Positions 1 to 8,870 of a stretch of 53,461 nt of DNA are shown piece after piece. A program made the position numbers and the translations under genes. The notes beneath the pieces are model-generated. The model was given only the letters and a program-made list of their open reading frames with translations. It ran no database searches and was not told the origin of the DNA. Numbering within the stretch: position 1 is the stretch's first letter; each line of letters starts with the position of its first letter. The DNA is from Phycisphaerales bacterium (GTDB lineage: Bacteria > Planctomycetota > Phycisphaerae > Phycisphaerales > UBA1924): assembly GCA_016793015.1 (NCBI GenBank), contig JAEUJD010000036.1, positions 1 through 53,461 of the forward strand. Direction: 5' to 3'.

Positions 1-591
1 GCGCTGACGAGGGCCGCGAGTGGGGCATTCGGCGATGAGCCCCTGGCGGTGCACGAGACGCCGCTGCTTTCGGTGCGCGTCACGGGCCTCGATGGTCGCC
101 CGCGGTTTGAATCCATCGCGGCGAACGACTGCGTGCTGACGGCCGGGCCGCCGTACCGCATGATCCGGATGGCCTTGTCGATCGACGGCAATGTGGGGCC
201 GACTGTGAGCGGCGACGGCTTGATCGTGAGCACCTCGACTGGTTCAACCGCGTACAACCTCTCCGCGGGCGGGCCGATCGTGTCGCCGGAGCTGGATGCG
301 ATCGCGATCACGCCGATCGCGGCACACTCGCTGAGTTTCAGGCCCGTCGTAGTGCCCCTGTCGAGCCGCGTGAACATCATCGTCACGCGAGTGAACAACG
401 ACGATGGGCACGGCACGACGCTCGTAGTGGATGGCCAGGTGCTGACGCAGTTGAGCGAGGACGATGCGGTGGAGATTTCGCGGCACGATCGCCGTGCGCT
501 GCTGGTGCGGAATCCGCACACGTCGTACTGGTCCACGCTGATCACGAAATTGAGGTGGGCAGAGGCTCCGAGGCTCCGCACACTCAGTTAA
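1..591 (+). CDS. nadK: NAD kinase, C-terminal part (gene cut by the window edge)
   Basis: NAD kinase phosphorylates NAD to NADP with ATP in the cytoplasm. The reading frame is open from base 1, so the start and the N-terminal GGDGT-containing half lie outside the window; about 196 codons are present. The visible part carries the family's strongest signature: a GDGLIVSTSTGSTAYNLSAG block that binds substrate, followed by a GGPIVSPELDAIAITPI stretch and HSLSFRPVVVP. The C-terminal part has the usual VVDGQ strand. The GTG at 49 is an internal codon, not the start. The gene ends at TAA with no close downstream neighbour in the same operon. The family assignment is very secure; only the missing 5' end is unknown. 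Confidence 0.95.
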   Translation, partial: ALTRAASGAFGDEPLAVHETPLLSVRVTGLDGRPRFESIAANDCVLTAGPPYRMIRMALSIDGNVGPTVSGDGLIVSTSTGSTAYNLSAGGPIVSPELDAIAITPIAAHSLSFRPVVVPLSSRVNIIVTRVNNDDGHGTTLVVDGQVLTQLSEDDAVEISRHDRRALLVRNPHTSYWSTLITKLRWAEAPRLRTLS

Positions 592-730
592 TCGAGCGAA
601 ATCGAGCGCCGCGGTCCATTTCGGCGGTCAAACGAGGCTGAATGTACGGTGGTTTCATGCACCGTTCAGGTGGAGGCCGCATCTTGTTGCAGAACGGGTG
701 AGCGAGACTTGTCTCAAAGGAGCACTGGCC

Positions 731-946
731 ATGCGGATACCGATCGGCATCATCTTGATCGTCATTGGAGTGATCCTGCTCATTCTGGGGATCCAGGCGT
801 CCAACTCGTTCGCGTCGGATGTTTCGAGACTGTTTACCGGCAATCCGACGGATCGGTCGGTCTGGCTGATCATCGGGGGCGTGGTAGCGATTCTGGTCGG
901 CGCGGGCACGGCTGCGATGAACTGGAAGGCGCTCACCAAGGCATAA
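731..946 (+). CDS. small DUF3185-type membrane protein
   Basis: This is a 71-residue protein with two hydrophobic helices, one near residues 3-20 and one near 45-63. Between them is a polar stretch containing FTGNPTDRSVW, which resembles the conserved middle of the DUF3185 family. Function is unknown; the family is found in many Gram-negative bacteria as a short inner-membrane protein. I chose the ATG at 731 because AAAGGAG lies at 716-722 with good spacing; an in-frame upstream start at 698 has no such support. The gene stands alone, with untranslated sequence on both sides. The family match is from memory of the pattern, so the name is moderately sure. Confidence 0.75.
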   Translation: MRIPIGIILIVIGVILLILGIQASNSFASDVSRLFTGNPTDRSVWLIIGGVVAILVGAGTAAMNWKALTKA

Positions 947-1337
947 AGGCCGAGTTGAAGCGAAAATTGAATGGAGCGTGCCCGTTTCTGCGGATTCTGG
1001 CGGCTCCTTCGAGCATTTTTGCCTCGTTCGTTGGCGCGGCACATTTGCTCCTTTTCATCGCGCAACGCGTATCCGGGATGAAATTGACGCATCCGAGGGG
1101 CACGCCTAGGCTTTTTCTCGATCCGAGGAACTATGACGATTCTGATTGACAAAACCCATCAACACCGCGGCCAAATGTGCTGCGCGGGGCATTGTCACCG
1201 CCTTTGCCAGCGACACTAAAAGTGCTCAGCGGCAGATCAGCAGCGTGAATCCGGTTCTCCTCGAAATCCCTAAAAACTGAAGTGTTTTCCCGCTGGCAGA
1301 TCGCTTTTTCGCGTTCTCCGGCAATGGAGTGTGTGCG
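947..1337. other. intergenic stretch without a convincing gene
   Basis: No reading frame here has a credible start, ribosome binding site and protein-like composition. A TTGACA hexamer occurs near 1148 but has no matching -10 element at the right distance. The promoter of the ATP-grasp gene that follows probably lies in this stretch but cannot be fixed. Confidence 0.5.
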
Positions 1338-2360
1338 ATGAAGGTCTACATCATCAATGAGAATCCCGAATGGCTGGCACCCCTGGGCCGAGCGCTCGAC
1401 GGGCTGGGTGTGCCGTGGGCCGAGTGGTATGTCGATCAGGGATCGATCGATCTCGATGGGGAGCCGCCGGAAGGAATCTACTTCAACCGGATGAGCCCGA
1501 GCTCGTACACACGGGGGCACAGGCACAGCGTCGCGCACACGCGGGAGCTGCTCCAGTGGCTGGAAGGCCACGGGCGGAAGGTGTTCAACGGCTCGGGCGC
1601 TTTCGAGCTGGAAATCTCGAAGATCCGGCAGCATCAGGCGCTGCGTGCCGCGGGGATCCGTACGCCGAAGTCGGTCGCGGTGATCGGCGGGCGAGAGGCA
1701 CTGTTTGATGCGGCTCGCGGCTTCCCGGTGCCGTTCATCATCAAGCCCAGCCGGGGCGGACGGGGAGAGGGTGTTCGGCTCATCACGTCGCTCGGCCAGC
1801 TCGTGACGTACTTGTCGTCTCCGGAGATCGAGCTGCCCCCCGACGACGCGGTGATTCTGCAGGAGTACATCCGCGCTTCCGAGCCGGTGATCACACGCGC
1901 CGAGTTCGTTGGCGGAGAATTCGTCTACGCCATCCAGTCGCGCACGAGTGACGGCTTTGACCTCTGCCCGTCGGACGCGTGCTCGCCGTGCGATCAGGAT
2001 GCCAAGTTCACGCTGCGCGAAGGCTTCGCCGATCCGATCATCGGTCGGTACAAGGCGTTCCTGCGTGCCAACGCGATCTCGGTCTGCGGCATCGAGTTCA
2101 TCGAGGGCCGCGACGGCCGGAAGTACACCTACGACATCAACTCGACCACCAATTACAACCCGCTGATCGAGTCGCAGGTGAAGGAGCCGGCGACGCGGAG
2201 GGTTGCGGAACTGCTCGGGGCTGCTCTGGCACGCGAGCGTCAGACATCGCCTCGGGGCGAGGGAATCTCAGCGCTGCGGCGGCGGTTCGCGCTCGAGATG
2301 ACCGAGGCCTGGGGGGCGACGGATCGGTCCGTGCGGGAAGGTCGCCTGGTCGGTCCATAA
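1338..2360 (+). CDS. RimK-like ATP-grasp ligase
   Basis: This 340-residue protein has the ATP-grasp layout and probably joins a carboxylate to an amine using ATP. The ATP-binding loop is at about residues 135-148 (FIIKPSRGGRGEG), the adenine-binding LQEYI strand follows near 178, and the metal-binding end has GIEFIEG and YDINSTTNYNP near 255-280. The N-terminal part (MKVYIINENPEW) looks like the pre-ATP-grasp fold of the RimK/LysX/glutamate-ligase group. The ATG at 1338 fits the domain start better than the GTG at 1329. The cysteine pair in SDACSPC (about 216-222) is unusual. Substrate is unknown: peptide-tailing, tetrahydromethanopterin or lysine-type ligases are all possible. It stands alone between two noncoding stretches. 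Confidence 0.8.
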   Translation: MKVYIINENPEWLAPLGRALDGLGVPWAEWYVDQGSIDLDGEPPEGIYFNRMSPSSYTRGHRHSVAHTRELLQWLEGHGRKVFNGSGAFELEISKIRQHQALRAAGIRTPKSVAVIGGREALFDAARGFPVPFIIKPSRGGRGEGVRLITSLGQLVTYLSSPEIELPPDDAVILQEYIRASEPVITRAEFVGGEFVYAIQSRTSDGFDLCPSDACSPCDQDAKFTLREGFADPIIGRYKAFLRANAISVCGIEFIEGRDGRKYTYDINSTTNYNPLIESQVKEPATRRVAELLGAALARERQTSPRGEGISALRRRFALEMTEAWGATDRSVREGRLVGP

Positions 2361-2397
2361 CCGATTGACCGGACGAGGTTTGGAGCAACACCCGCCG

Positions 2398-2431
2398 ATC
2401 CGCCCGTTTGAGTGGTTCGGGGCGGGCGGAT
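2398..2431 (+). terminator. possible hairpin terminator after the ATP-grasp gene
   Basis: ATCCGCCCG at 2398-2406 pairs perfectly with CGGGCGGAT at 2423-2431 around a 16-base loop; an outer GGAGC/GGCTCC pairing may extend it. There is no T-run afterwards, so a factor-independent terminator is only one reading. Confidence 0.4.
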
Positions 2432-2604
2432 GGGCTCCGGCAAAGACGGAAAAGGTTGCGGCGCGCATCTCTGAGATTCGGGAACTTTGTCCCCGCTCGT
2501 GGCCTATTACCGCTACTTTGTTGTCGCCCTTTGGGGGGTGATGTGGCAGCCGGGCCGCAGCCTTTTCGGGGGTGAGTCCCATTGACGGTGCGGAAACTAT
2601 CAGC

Positions 2605-3612
2605 ATGAGCAATTCCGAAGTTCACGGACAAGTTGGCGGCACGATCGACGGTCAGGTAGAGGCGGGATCGGAAACCATCAAACGGCTTCTGGGTGCCGTC
2701 GAGACGGTTGTGATCGGCCAGCGGTCGATGGTGGAGCGGCTGCTGCTGGGGCTGCTCACCGGCGGGCACGTGCTCTTAGAGGGCGTCCCGGGGCTTGCCA
2801 AGACGCTGACCGTGAACACGCTGGCGCGGGCGATCCACGCGAAGTTCGCCCGCATCCAGTTCACGCCCGATCTGCTGCCGGCGGACCTGATCGGCACGCT
2901 GATCTACAGCCCGCGCGACGGGACGTTCAGCGCGAAGAAGGGGCCGATCTTCGCCAACATCGTGCTGGCGGACGAGATCAACCGTGCGCCGGCAAAGGTG
3001 CAGTCGGCTTTGCTGGAGGCGATGCAGGAGCGCCGGGTGACAATCGGCGATACCACCTATTCGCTCGAGCAGCCGTTCCTGGTGCTCGCGACGCAGAACC
3101 CGATCGAACAGGAAGGCACGTACCCGCTGCCCGAGGCGCAGGTCGACCGGTTCATGCTCAAGTTAAAGGTGGGCTATCCGACCAAGGCCGAAGAACGGGC
3201 GATTGTGGATCGCATGGCGACCACGCGGCCGGCGACTTCGCTGGAGCCGGTTGTGAGCCTCGAGGAAATCGACCGGCTACGCCGCTTGGTCGATCAGGTG
3301 CGACTGGACGATCGGATCAAGGACTACATCGTGACGGTTGTCCACGCGACGCGCGAGCCGAAGGAGTACAACCTCGATCTTGAACGCCTGCTCGAATTCG
3401 GCGCTTCGCCTCGCGCCAGCATCAGCCTCGCGATCGCCGCCAAGGGGCACGCCCTGATCCAGGGCCGCGCGTACGTGACGCCCGCCGACGTGAAATCGGT
3501 CGGGCACGACGTCCTGCGTCATCGCGTCATCCCCAGCTACGAAGCGCAGGCGGAGGATGTCGATTCCGACGAAATCGTCAAGCGCATCTTCGATCGCATC
3601 CCGCTCCCCTGA
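2605..3612 (+). CDS. MoxR-family AAA+ ATPase
   Basis: MoxR ATPases are cytoplasmic chaperone-like AAA+ proteins that act with DUF58 and VWA-domain partners, here the next genes. In this 335-residue protein the Walker A loop is GVPGLAKT (residues 60-67) and Walker B is LADEIN (121-126). Sensor 1 is in ATQNPIEQEGTYPLPEAQ, and the C-terminal lid has the ASPRASISL pattern typical of the family. The ATG at 2605 keeps the normal family length; a GTG at 2572 would add 11 residues and has a G-rich run in front, so the start is not certain. It is the first gene of a tight operon ending at 11709. Family assignment is secure. Confidence 0.93.
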   Translation: MSNSEVHGQVGGTIDGQVEAGSETIKRLLGAVETVVIGQRSMVERLLLGLLTGGHVLLEGVPGLAKTLTVNTLARAIHAKFARIQFTPDLLPADLIGTLIYSPRDGTFSAKKGPIFANIVLADEINRAPAKVQSALLEAMQERRVTIGDTTYSLEQPFLVLATQNPIEQEGTYPLPEAQVDRFMLKLKVGYPTKAEERAIVDRMATTRPATSLEPVVSLEEIDRLRRLVDQVRLDDRIKDYIVTVVHATREPKEYNLDLERLLEFGASPRASISLAIAAKGHALIQGRAYVTPADVKSVGHDVLRHRVIPSYEAQAEDVDSDEIVKRIFDRIPLP

Positions 3613-3644
3613 AAAAGGTTGTCCCGAATCGTGCTGATTGAACC

Positions 3645-4538
3645 ATGCTGACGCAAGAGTTGATGCGAGAGGTTCGCCGGTTGCAGGTGCGGACGAAGCG
3701 CCGGGTGGAAGGTCTGTTCGCGGGCGAGTATCACACGGCCTTCAAGGGTCGCGGTATCGAATTCGCGGACGTGCGCGAGTACGAACCCGGCGACGACGTG
3801 CGGACGATCGACTGGAACGTGACAGCGCGGACCGGCAAGCCGTTTATCAAGCGGTTTGTTGAAGAACGAGAACTCACGGTGTTTCTCGCGGTCGATCTGT
3901 CTGCTTCGGAGAGCTTCCTCTCGGCGGATGGGCCACGCACAAAGCGACGCATCGCGATCGAAACCGCGGCGGTGCTCGCGCTTTCCGCGTCGGCGAATCA
4001 CGACCGGGTTGGATTGTGCATCTTCACCGAAGATATCGAGCTGTATGTGCCGCCCGGAAAGGGACGCGGGAATTCGCTTCGTCTGCTGCGTGAATTGCTG
4101 AGTTTCGAGCCCAAGGCGCGCGGGACAAACATCGATCGCGTGCTTCTCCGGCTCGGGCACGTGCTGCCGCGGCGGGGGACGCTGTTCCTGATCTCCGATT
4201 TCCTCGCCCCGGGCGGGCCGAGTTCTTTCGAGACTTCGCTCCGGCTTCTGTCGCGCAAGCAGGAAGTGATCGCCATTCAGATCACCGATCCGCGGGAGCG
4301 TGAGCTGCCCAATGTCGGGCTGGTGGAAGTGGTCGATCCTGAAACGGGCGACCACCGGCTGCTGGACACGGCTTCGAAGCGGGTGCGTCTGCAATACGGG
4401 GCCGCTTCGGCCAAACGGGATTCGGAGCTTGCAAGACTGTTTGGGCGGACGGAAACTGATCGTGTTGTGCTGAGCACAGCGCGTCCGTTTGTGCAGGATC
4501 TTGTCCGGTACTTCCAGATGCGGGAGCGCCGCCGATGA
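3645..4538 (+). CDS. DUF58 domain protein of the Bat operon
   Basis: This 297-residue protein has the DUF58 hallmark: the GRGIEFADVREYEPGDDVR block around residues 35-53, then IDWNVTARTGKPFIKRF, leading into a degenerate VWA-like fold beginning FLAVDLSAS. DUF58 proteins nearly always sit next to MoxR ATPases and are thought to be their partners. The start at 3645 follows the MoxR stop by 32 bases. The stop overlaps the next ATG by four bases, which suggests translational coupling. No signal peptide or membrane helix is seen, so it is probably cytoplasmic. The exact biochemical role is unknown. Confidence 0.92.
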   Translation: MLTQELMREVRRLQVRTKRRVEGLFAGEYHTAFKGRGIEFADVREYEPGDDVRTIDWNVTARTGKPFIKRFVEERELTVFLAVDLSASESFLSADGPRTKRRIAIETAAVLALSASANHDRVGLCIFTEDIELYVPPGKGRGNSLRLLRELLSFEPKARGTNIDRVLLRLGHVLPRRGTLFLISDFLAPGGPSSFETSLRLLSRKQEVIAIQITDPRERELPNVGLVEVVDPETGDHRLLDTASKRVRLQYGAASAKRDSELARLFGRTETDRVVLSTARPFVQDLVRYFQMRERRR

Positions 4539-5530
4539 ACTCTCATTGGAAGTCCAACGCGTGGTTGGTGGTGACTCTCGCGGCGACTGGCGTTGGAGGC
4601 GTGAACTGCTTCGCGGAACCGGCAATGCAAGGCGCGTCGGAACAAACCGTGCGCGCCGGTCCGATCGAGGCAGCACTCAAGCTCGATCGGTCGTCGCTGA
4701 ATACCGCGGAGTCGCTGATCGCGACCTTGACGGTGCGAGCGGAGAGCGGCGTGCGGGTTTCACTGCCCCGAGTAGAGTCCAAGCTCGGTGGATTCTCGGT
4801 TCTTTCGACGGTCGACGAGCCTCAACGCACAGTCGCTACAAGCAAAGGCGACGAGCAGTTGTTTGTCCGCCGCTACACGCTCGAGCCGTTCCTTCCCGGC
4901 GAATACGTGTTGCCGCCACTGGAAATACGCTGGCAGAAAAGTGCCGGCGAGAGCGGAGTGGCGCGAACCGCGGAAGTGAAGATTCCGGTTGAAACGCTGC
5001 TCAAGGAAGCAGGCAAAGACGGTAAGCCTCCGGACCCAGGGACAATTCGCGGCGCATACACGCCGCCCGTGGTGCGAAGCGACGGCTCGATCTCGGCTGG
5101 AATCGTGATCGGGTTTGTGATTGCTTCCCTCGGTGGAGCGGGAATCTGGGTGCTGCGCCGGCAGAAGCAGGCGGCGGACGAGATCGCAATCTTGCTCGAT
5201 CGGGTGCAGAATTTGCGACGGTCGGCCGCGACGGATATGCCGGGCACCGAAGCACTGCACGAACTTGCCGGCGCACTCCGTGAAGGACTCGTGCGTCGCG
5301 TGGAGCCGGACGCGGCGACGGCCGATACGGGCGAGTTGGTTGCGCGACTGGCAAAGAAAGAGACCTGGGGAGACTCGGAAGCGCGTCGGGTGGGCGAGGT
5401 GCTCGGATCGCTCGATGCGGCACGATTCGGCGGGGTGGCGATGCCCGCGTCAGAGTTCGACCTTCATGTGGAAGCGGTCGTTGGAATGCTGAAGAAAATG
5501 CGCGCAATGCCCGAGGGGGTGAAGCGATGA
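4535..5530 (+). CDS. single-pass membrane protein with BatD-like extracytoplasmic part
   Basis: This 331-residue protein has an N-terminal hydrophobic segment (residues 8-26, possible signal peptide). A beta-rich region follows, with the KLDRSSLNTAESLIATLTV and RRYTLEPFLPGEYVLPPLEI patterns seen in BatD-type oxygen-tolerance proteins. One membrane helix lies at about 187-208 (SAGIVIGFVIASLGGAGIW), and the C-terminal tail is cytoplasmic and alpha-helical. The position between DUF58 and BatA is where many Bat operons carry a DUF4381-like or short BatD-like protein. Both ends overlap neighbours by four bases. It probably presents a domain to the periplasm for the VWA proteins. This is inferred from context; no catalytic residue is recognised. 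Confidence 0.75.
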   Translation: MNSHWKSNAWLVVTLAATGVGGVNCFAEPAMQGASEQTVRAGPIEAALKLDRSSLNTAESLIATLTVRAESGVRVSLPRVESKLGGFSVLSTVDEPQRTVATSKGDEQLFVRRYTLEPFLPGEYVLPPLEIRWQKSAGESGVARTAEVKIPVETLLKEAGKDGKPPDPGTIRGAYTPPVVRSDGSISAGIVIGFVIASLGGAGIWVLRRQKQAADEIAILLDRVQNLRRSAATDMPGTEALHELAGALREGLVRRVEPDAATADTGELVARLAKKETWGDSEARRVGEVLGSLDAARFGGVAMPASEFDLHVEAVVGMLKKMRAMPEGVKR

Positions 5531-6585
5531 GCTTTGCCTATCCGTACGCGCTCCTTCTTCTTGTTCTGTTTCCGCTCATCGGCTGGGCGGCGATTTGGTC
5601 GCGTCGGTCGGAAATCGCGCCGTTGCCGGGTGCTCAGACGTTACCGGCATTTGGAAACTCATGGCGAGTCGCGCTCCGGTGGGTTCCGATGGCACTGCGA
5701 CTTCTTGCTCTCGGCGCGATCCTCTTCGCGATCGCGCGGCCGCAGGCATCGGCAGGTTGGACCACGACGTCCACAGAAGGCTTGGCGATTCAGATTGTGT
5801 ACGACCGATCGGGAAGTATGAGCGAACCCATCGGCGAGGGCGACAAGAGCAAGAATGAAGTTGCGAGGCAGGCGCTGATCGACTTCGTGAAGGGCGACGG
5901 AAAGGGCTTGCGTGGTCGCGTTGGCGACATGATCGGGTTGATCGCGTTCGCGCGCTATGCGGACACCATTTCGCCGCTCGCGCGGGTGCACGAACCGCTG
6001 GTCGACGCCGCCAAGCTGCTCAAGCCGGTTGAGAATCGGGCGGAGGACGGAACCGGAATCGGCGACGCGCTGGCGCTGGCTGCGGCAAGACTGAAGCGTG
6101 CGGAAGAAGAAGTCTCAAGCCAGGAGCGGGGCGAGGGTCAGAAACCGGATTTCCAGATCAAGTCGAAGATTATCGTCCTGATGACCGACGGGCAGAACAA
6201 CGCGGGTGAAGTGTCGCCGTACGACGCGGCAAAGCTCGCGAAGGAGTGGGGCATTCGCATCTACACGATCGGCGTTGGCGCGGGCGATCGGGTTGTCACT
6301 ATGAATACGCCCTTCGGTCCGCGGCAGATGTCGCGAGGGAACGATGTGGACGAGCGCATGCTGCGGGAGATCTCGAGGGAGACTGGCGGCGCGTACTTTG
6401 CCGCGGGCGATCCAAAGGCGCTCGAAGAGGCGTACGGGGCGATCGACCAGTTGGAGAAGTCGCGAATCGATACGAAGGAGCATTCCAGACGCGTCGAGCT
6501 GTTTGCGCCGCTTGCACTGGCGGCGCTGGGGTTGCTCGGCCTCGAGCTGCTGGCGGCAAACACAGTCTTCAGGAGGATCGGATGA
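5527..6585 (+). CDS. BatA-like VWA-domain membrane protein
   Basis: BatA proteins are membrane-anchored von Willebrand factor A domains. This 352-residue copy has helices at about 5-22 and 53-70, then a VWA domain with an intact MIDAS metal site: DRSGS at residues 93-97, the threonine in DGTGIGDAL, and MTDGQN. A last helix near 327-347 returns to the membrane. The N-terminal FPLIGW and ARPQ segments are typical of the Bat family. The gene overlaps both neighbours by four bases. Metal-dependent protein binding is expected from the MIDAS; the ligand is unknown. In Bacteroides, Bat genes were linked to aerotolerance, but in planctomycetes that role is not established. Confidence 0.92.
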   Translation: MSFAYPYALLLLVLFPLIGWAAIWSRRSEIAPLPGAQTLPAFGNSWRVALRWVPMALRLLALGAILFAIARPQASAGWTTTSTEGLAIQIVYDRSGSMSEPIGEGDKSKNEVARQALIDFVKGDGKGLRGRVGDMIGLIAFARYADTISPLARVHEPLVDAAKLLKPVENRAEDGTGIGDALALAAARLKRAEEEVSSQERGEGQKPDFQIKSKIIVLMTDGQNNAGEVSPYDAAKLAKEWGIRIYTIGVGAGDRVVTMNTPFGPRQMSRGNDVDERMLREISRETGGAYFAAGDPKALEEAYGAIDQLEKSRIDTKEHSRRVELFAPLALAALGLLGLELLAANTVFRRIG

Positions 6586-8870
6586 GCGGCGGCGCAATGG
6601 TCACGCTTGGGGCTGCGGCATGGCGATTCGGATCGCCCGGTGCGCTCCTGCTGCTGCTGGCGTTGCCGCTTGTGGTGGGTTTTCTGTGGTTTGCATTTGC
6701 AAGGCGACGGCGCGGGCTGGCGGTGTTTGCTGGTGCGACACCTCAGGAAACCAGGCCGAGCACGATGCGGGCCGGATTGAAGCTTGCGCTCACGACGATG
6801 GGGCTTGCATCATTGATCGTGGCGCTGGCGCGGCCCCAGGCGGATCCGGTTGAAGAGAACGTGACGGTTCGGGGCCGCGATGTGGTCTTCATCGTGGACG
6901 TTTCCAAGAGCATGCTCTCGCGTGACGCGGTGCCGAATCGGTTGTCGCGGGCGAAGCTCTGGATCAACGACCTCGTCAACACGCTCCGGGGTGACCGAGT
7001 GGGGCTGGTTGCCTTTGCCGGCGCAGCGGTTGTGAAAAGCCCGTTGACGATGGACTACGGGTTCTTTCGCATGGCGCTGGATGAGTTGTCTCCGGCATCG
7101 GTGCCCCGGGGTGGGACGCTGATCGGCGATGCGATACGAAAGGCAATGGCGGACGTCTTCGAGCAAGGGCCGGGGCGCTATCGCGATATCGTGCTCATCA
7201 CGGACGGCGAAGATCAGGGAAGCTTTCCGACTGAGGCCGCGAAACAGGCGGCGGAGCAGGGCGTTCGCCTGATCGTGATCGGGATCGGCAGCGAAGTGGA
7301 AGGAGCACCTGTCCCATCTGAAGAGAAAAGCGATCCGAAGTACGTCGAGTTTCACGGCGAGCGGGTGCGGAGCAGGCTCGATCAGACAACGCTCGCAGCA
7401 ATTGCAGAAGCGGCATCGCGTGCCGCGGGCGACAGCGGCGGCGGAGGCGTGTTCCTGAATGTGGGTACAGGCACAATCGATCTCGACAGGGTGTATCACG
7501 ATCTCGTTGGGACCGCGGACCAGCGCGAAACGGAAGCGAAATCGAATGTGCTGTATCGCGAGTTGTTCCCCTATTTCCTTCTCCTTGCCGGGGCGTGCCT
7601 TGCCCTTGAGCCGGTGATCGGGGGGAGAATCCGGATTCGGCGCGCCGCGAACGTGCCGGCGAAGATTGTCGGCGCGCGTGCCGCGGTCGCCGGCATCGTG
7701 CTCGCCTCGCTGTTGATGCCCGCTCCGGTGCGAGCAGCTCCGGCCGGGGCACCAGCGAATCCAGACTCGAAGAGCCCGACCCCGCCGTCGGGTCAGGAAG
7801 CTCCGGCGTTGCCTGCGGATGCTCGGTACAACTCGGGGCGGGAGTTGTTCCTGGCCGGAAAGTACAAAGAGGCGGCCGAACAATTCCGGGACGCCGATAT
7901 CGCTTCGCGCGATCCGGAACTGTCGGCTAGGGCGCGGTTCAATCTCGGGCAGGCGCTTCTCAAGCAGCCCGCATCGCAGGAAAGCGGTGCGGGCAAGGAA
8001 ACTCCAGAGCAGGTAAAAGCGCGACTTGAAGGCGCGGCCCGCGCGTTTCGATCGGCCCTGGAAGCCGATCCAAACGACGCGGAAGCCGCAAGAAATGTCG
8101 AGATCGCACGCCGCATGCTCCATGACTTCGAGGAGCAGCAGGAGAAGGAGAGACAGCAGCAACAGAAAAACCAGCAGTCAAAAGATGGGGACTCAAAGGA
8201 TCAGAAACAGGACGACCAACCGGGCGACAAGCAGGATCAAGGGGATGGAAGCCAGAAGGACAAGGATCAGAAAGATCAGCAAGGGCAGCAATCTGGCAAA
8301 GCCGGTGCGCAGAATCAGCAAAATGCGGACAAATTGAAGGAGCTGGCCGACCAGCAGGAACGTGCCGCGGATCAGTCGAAGAAGGCTTCGGACGAGAAGA
8401 ACGCCGGTGAGATGAAGAAAGAACAGGACCAGGCGAAACGCGATCAGCAGGCGGTGAACGAAAAGACGGAGCAGCAGCAGAAAGAGTCCGAACAGTCTGC
8501 GGGCAAAGAGGCGAAGGAAAAGACGGACGCGGCTCAGAAAGAGCAGAAGGCCGCTTCCGAGGCCCTCGAGAAAGGAGACGCAAAAACGGCGGAAGACCAC
8601 CAGCGCAAGGCTGCGGAATTGCTGAAGGAAGCCGCGAAGGCGGAGCAGGACAAAGCGGATCAGGCCAAACAGGAAGAAGCGAAACAAGCCGAAGCGAAAC
8701 AGACCGAAGCCAAGAATCAGGACAAGAACGCCAAGCAGAAGGAAGAGCAGCCGAAGTACGACCAGACCGCATCGCAGTTGCTTGACAAGGAACGCAAAGA
8801 GCGGGATGCGCGTCAGCAGATGCTTCGGGCGTTGCGTGGCCGACCGGTTCCGGTGGAGAAAGATTGGTGA
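6582..8870 (+). CDS. BatB-BatC fusion: VWA domain, TPR and charged coiled-coil tail
   Basis: This 762-residue protein joins two parts that are often separate genes. The N-terminal part has helices at about 20-40 and 65-83 and a VWA domain with an intact MIDAS: DVSKS at 106-110, the threonine in RGGTLIGD, and LITDGED. Two more helices lie near 325-345 and 360-385. The C-terminal part has TPR-like repeats (SGRELFLAGKYKEAAEQF onward, about 410-510). A roughly 200-residue tail rich in Q, K, E and D follows and must be disordered or coiled coil. I chose the ATG at 6582 because AGGAGG lies five bases upstream and it overlaps the BatA stop; the frame is open far upstream but that is antisense-like sequence. 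TPR proteins following BatB are called BatC. Confidence 0.9.
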   Translation: MSGGAMVTLGAAAWRFGSPGALLLLLALPLVVGFLWFAFARRRRGLAVFAGATPQETRPSTMRAGLKLALTTMGLASLIVALARPQADPVEENVTVRGRDVVFIVDVSKSMLSRDAVPNRLSRAKLWINDLVNTLRGDRVGLVAFAGAAVVKSPLTMDYGFFRMALDELSPASVPRGGTLIGDAIRKAMADVFEQGPGRYRDIVLITDGEDQGSFPTEAAKQAAEQGVRLIVIGIGSEVEGAPVPSEEKSDPKYVEFHGERVRSRLDQTTLAAIAEAASRAAGDSGGGGVFLNVGTGTIDLDRVYHDLVGTADQRETEAKSNVLYRELFPYFLLLAGACLALEPVIGGRIRIRRAANVPAKIVGARAAVAGIVLASLLMPAPVRAAPAGAPANPDSKSPTPPSGQEAPALPADARYNSGRELFLAGKYKEAAEQFRDADIASRDPELSARARFNLGQALLKQPASQESGAGKETPEQVKARLEGAARAFRSALEADPNDAEAARNVEIARRMLHDFEEQQEKERQQQQKNQQSKDGDSKDQKQDDQPGDKQDQGDGSQKDKDQKDQQGQQSGKAGAQNQQNADKLKELADQQERAADQSKKASDEKNAGEMKKEQDQAKRDQQAVNEKTEQQQKESEQSAGKEAKEKTDAAQKEQKAASEALEKGDAKTAEDHQRKAAELLKEAAKAEQDKADQAKQEEAKQAEAKQTEAKNQDKNAKQKEEQPKYDQTASQLLDKERKERDARQQMLRALRGRPVPVEKDW

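Noticed and set aside
1146..1190. TTGACA near 1148 as promoter of the ATP-grasp gene
   Set aside because: No -10-like hexamer lies 16-18 bases downstream and the gene starts almost 200 bases later.
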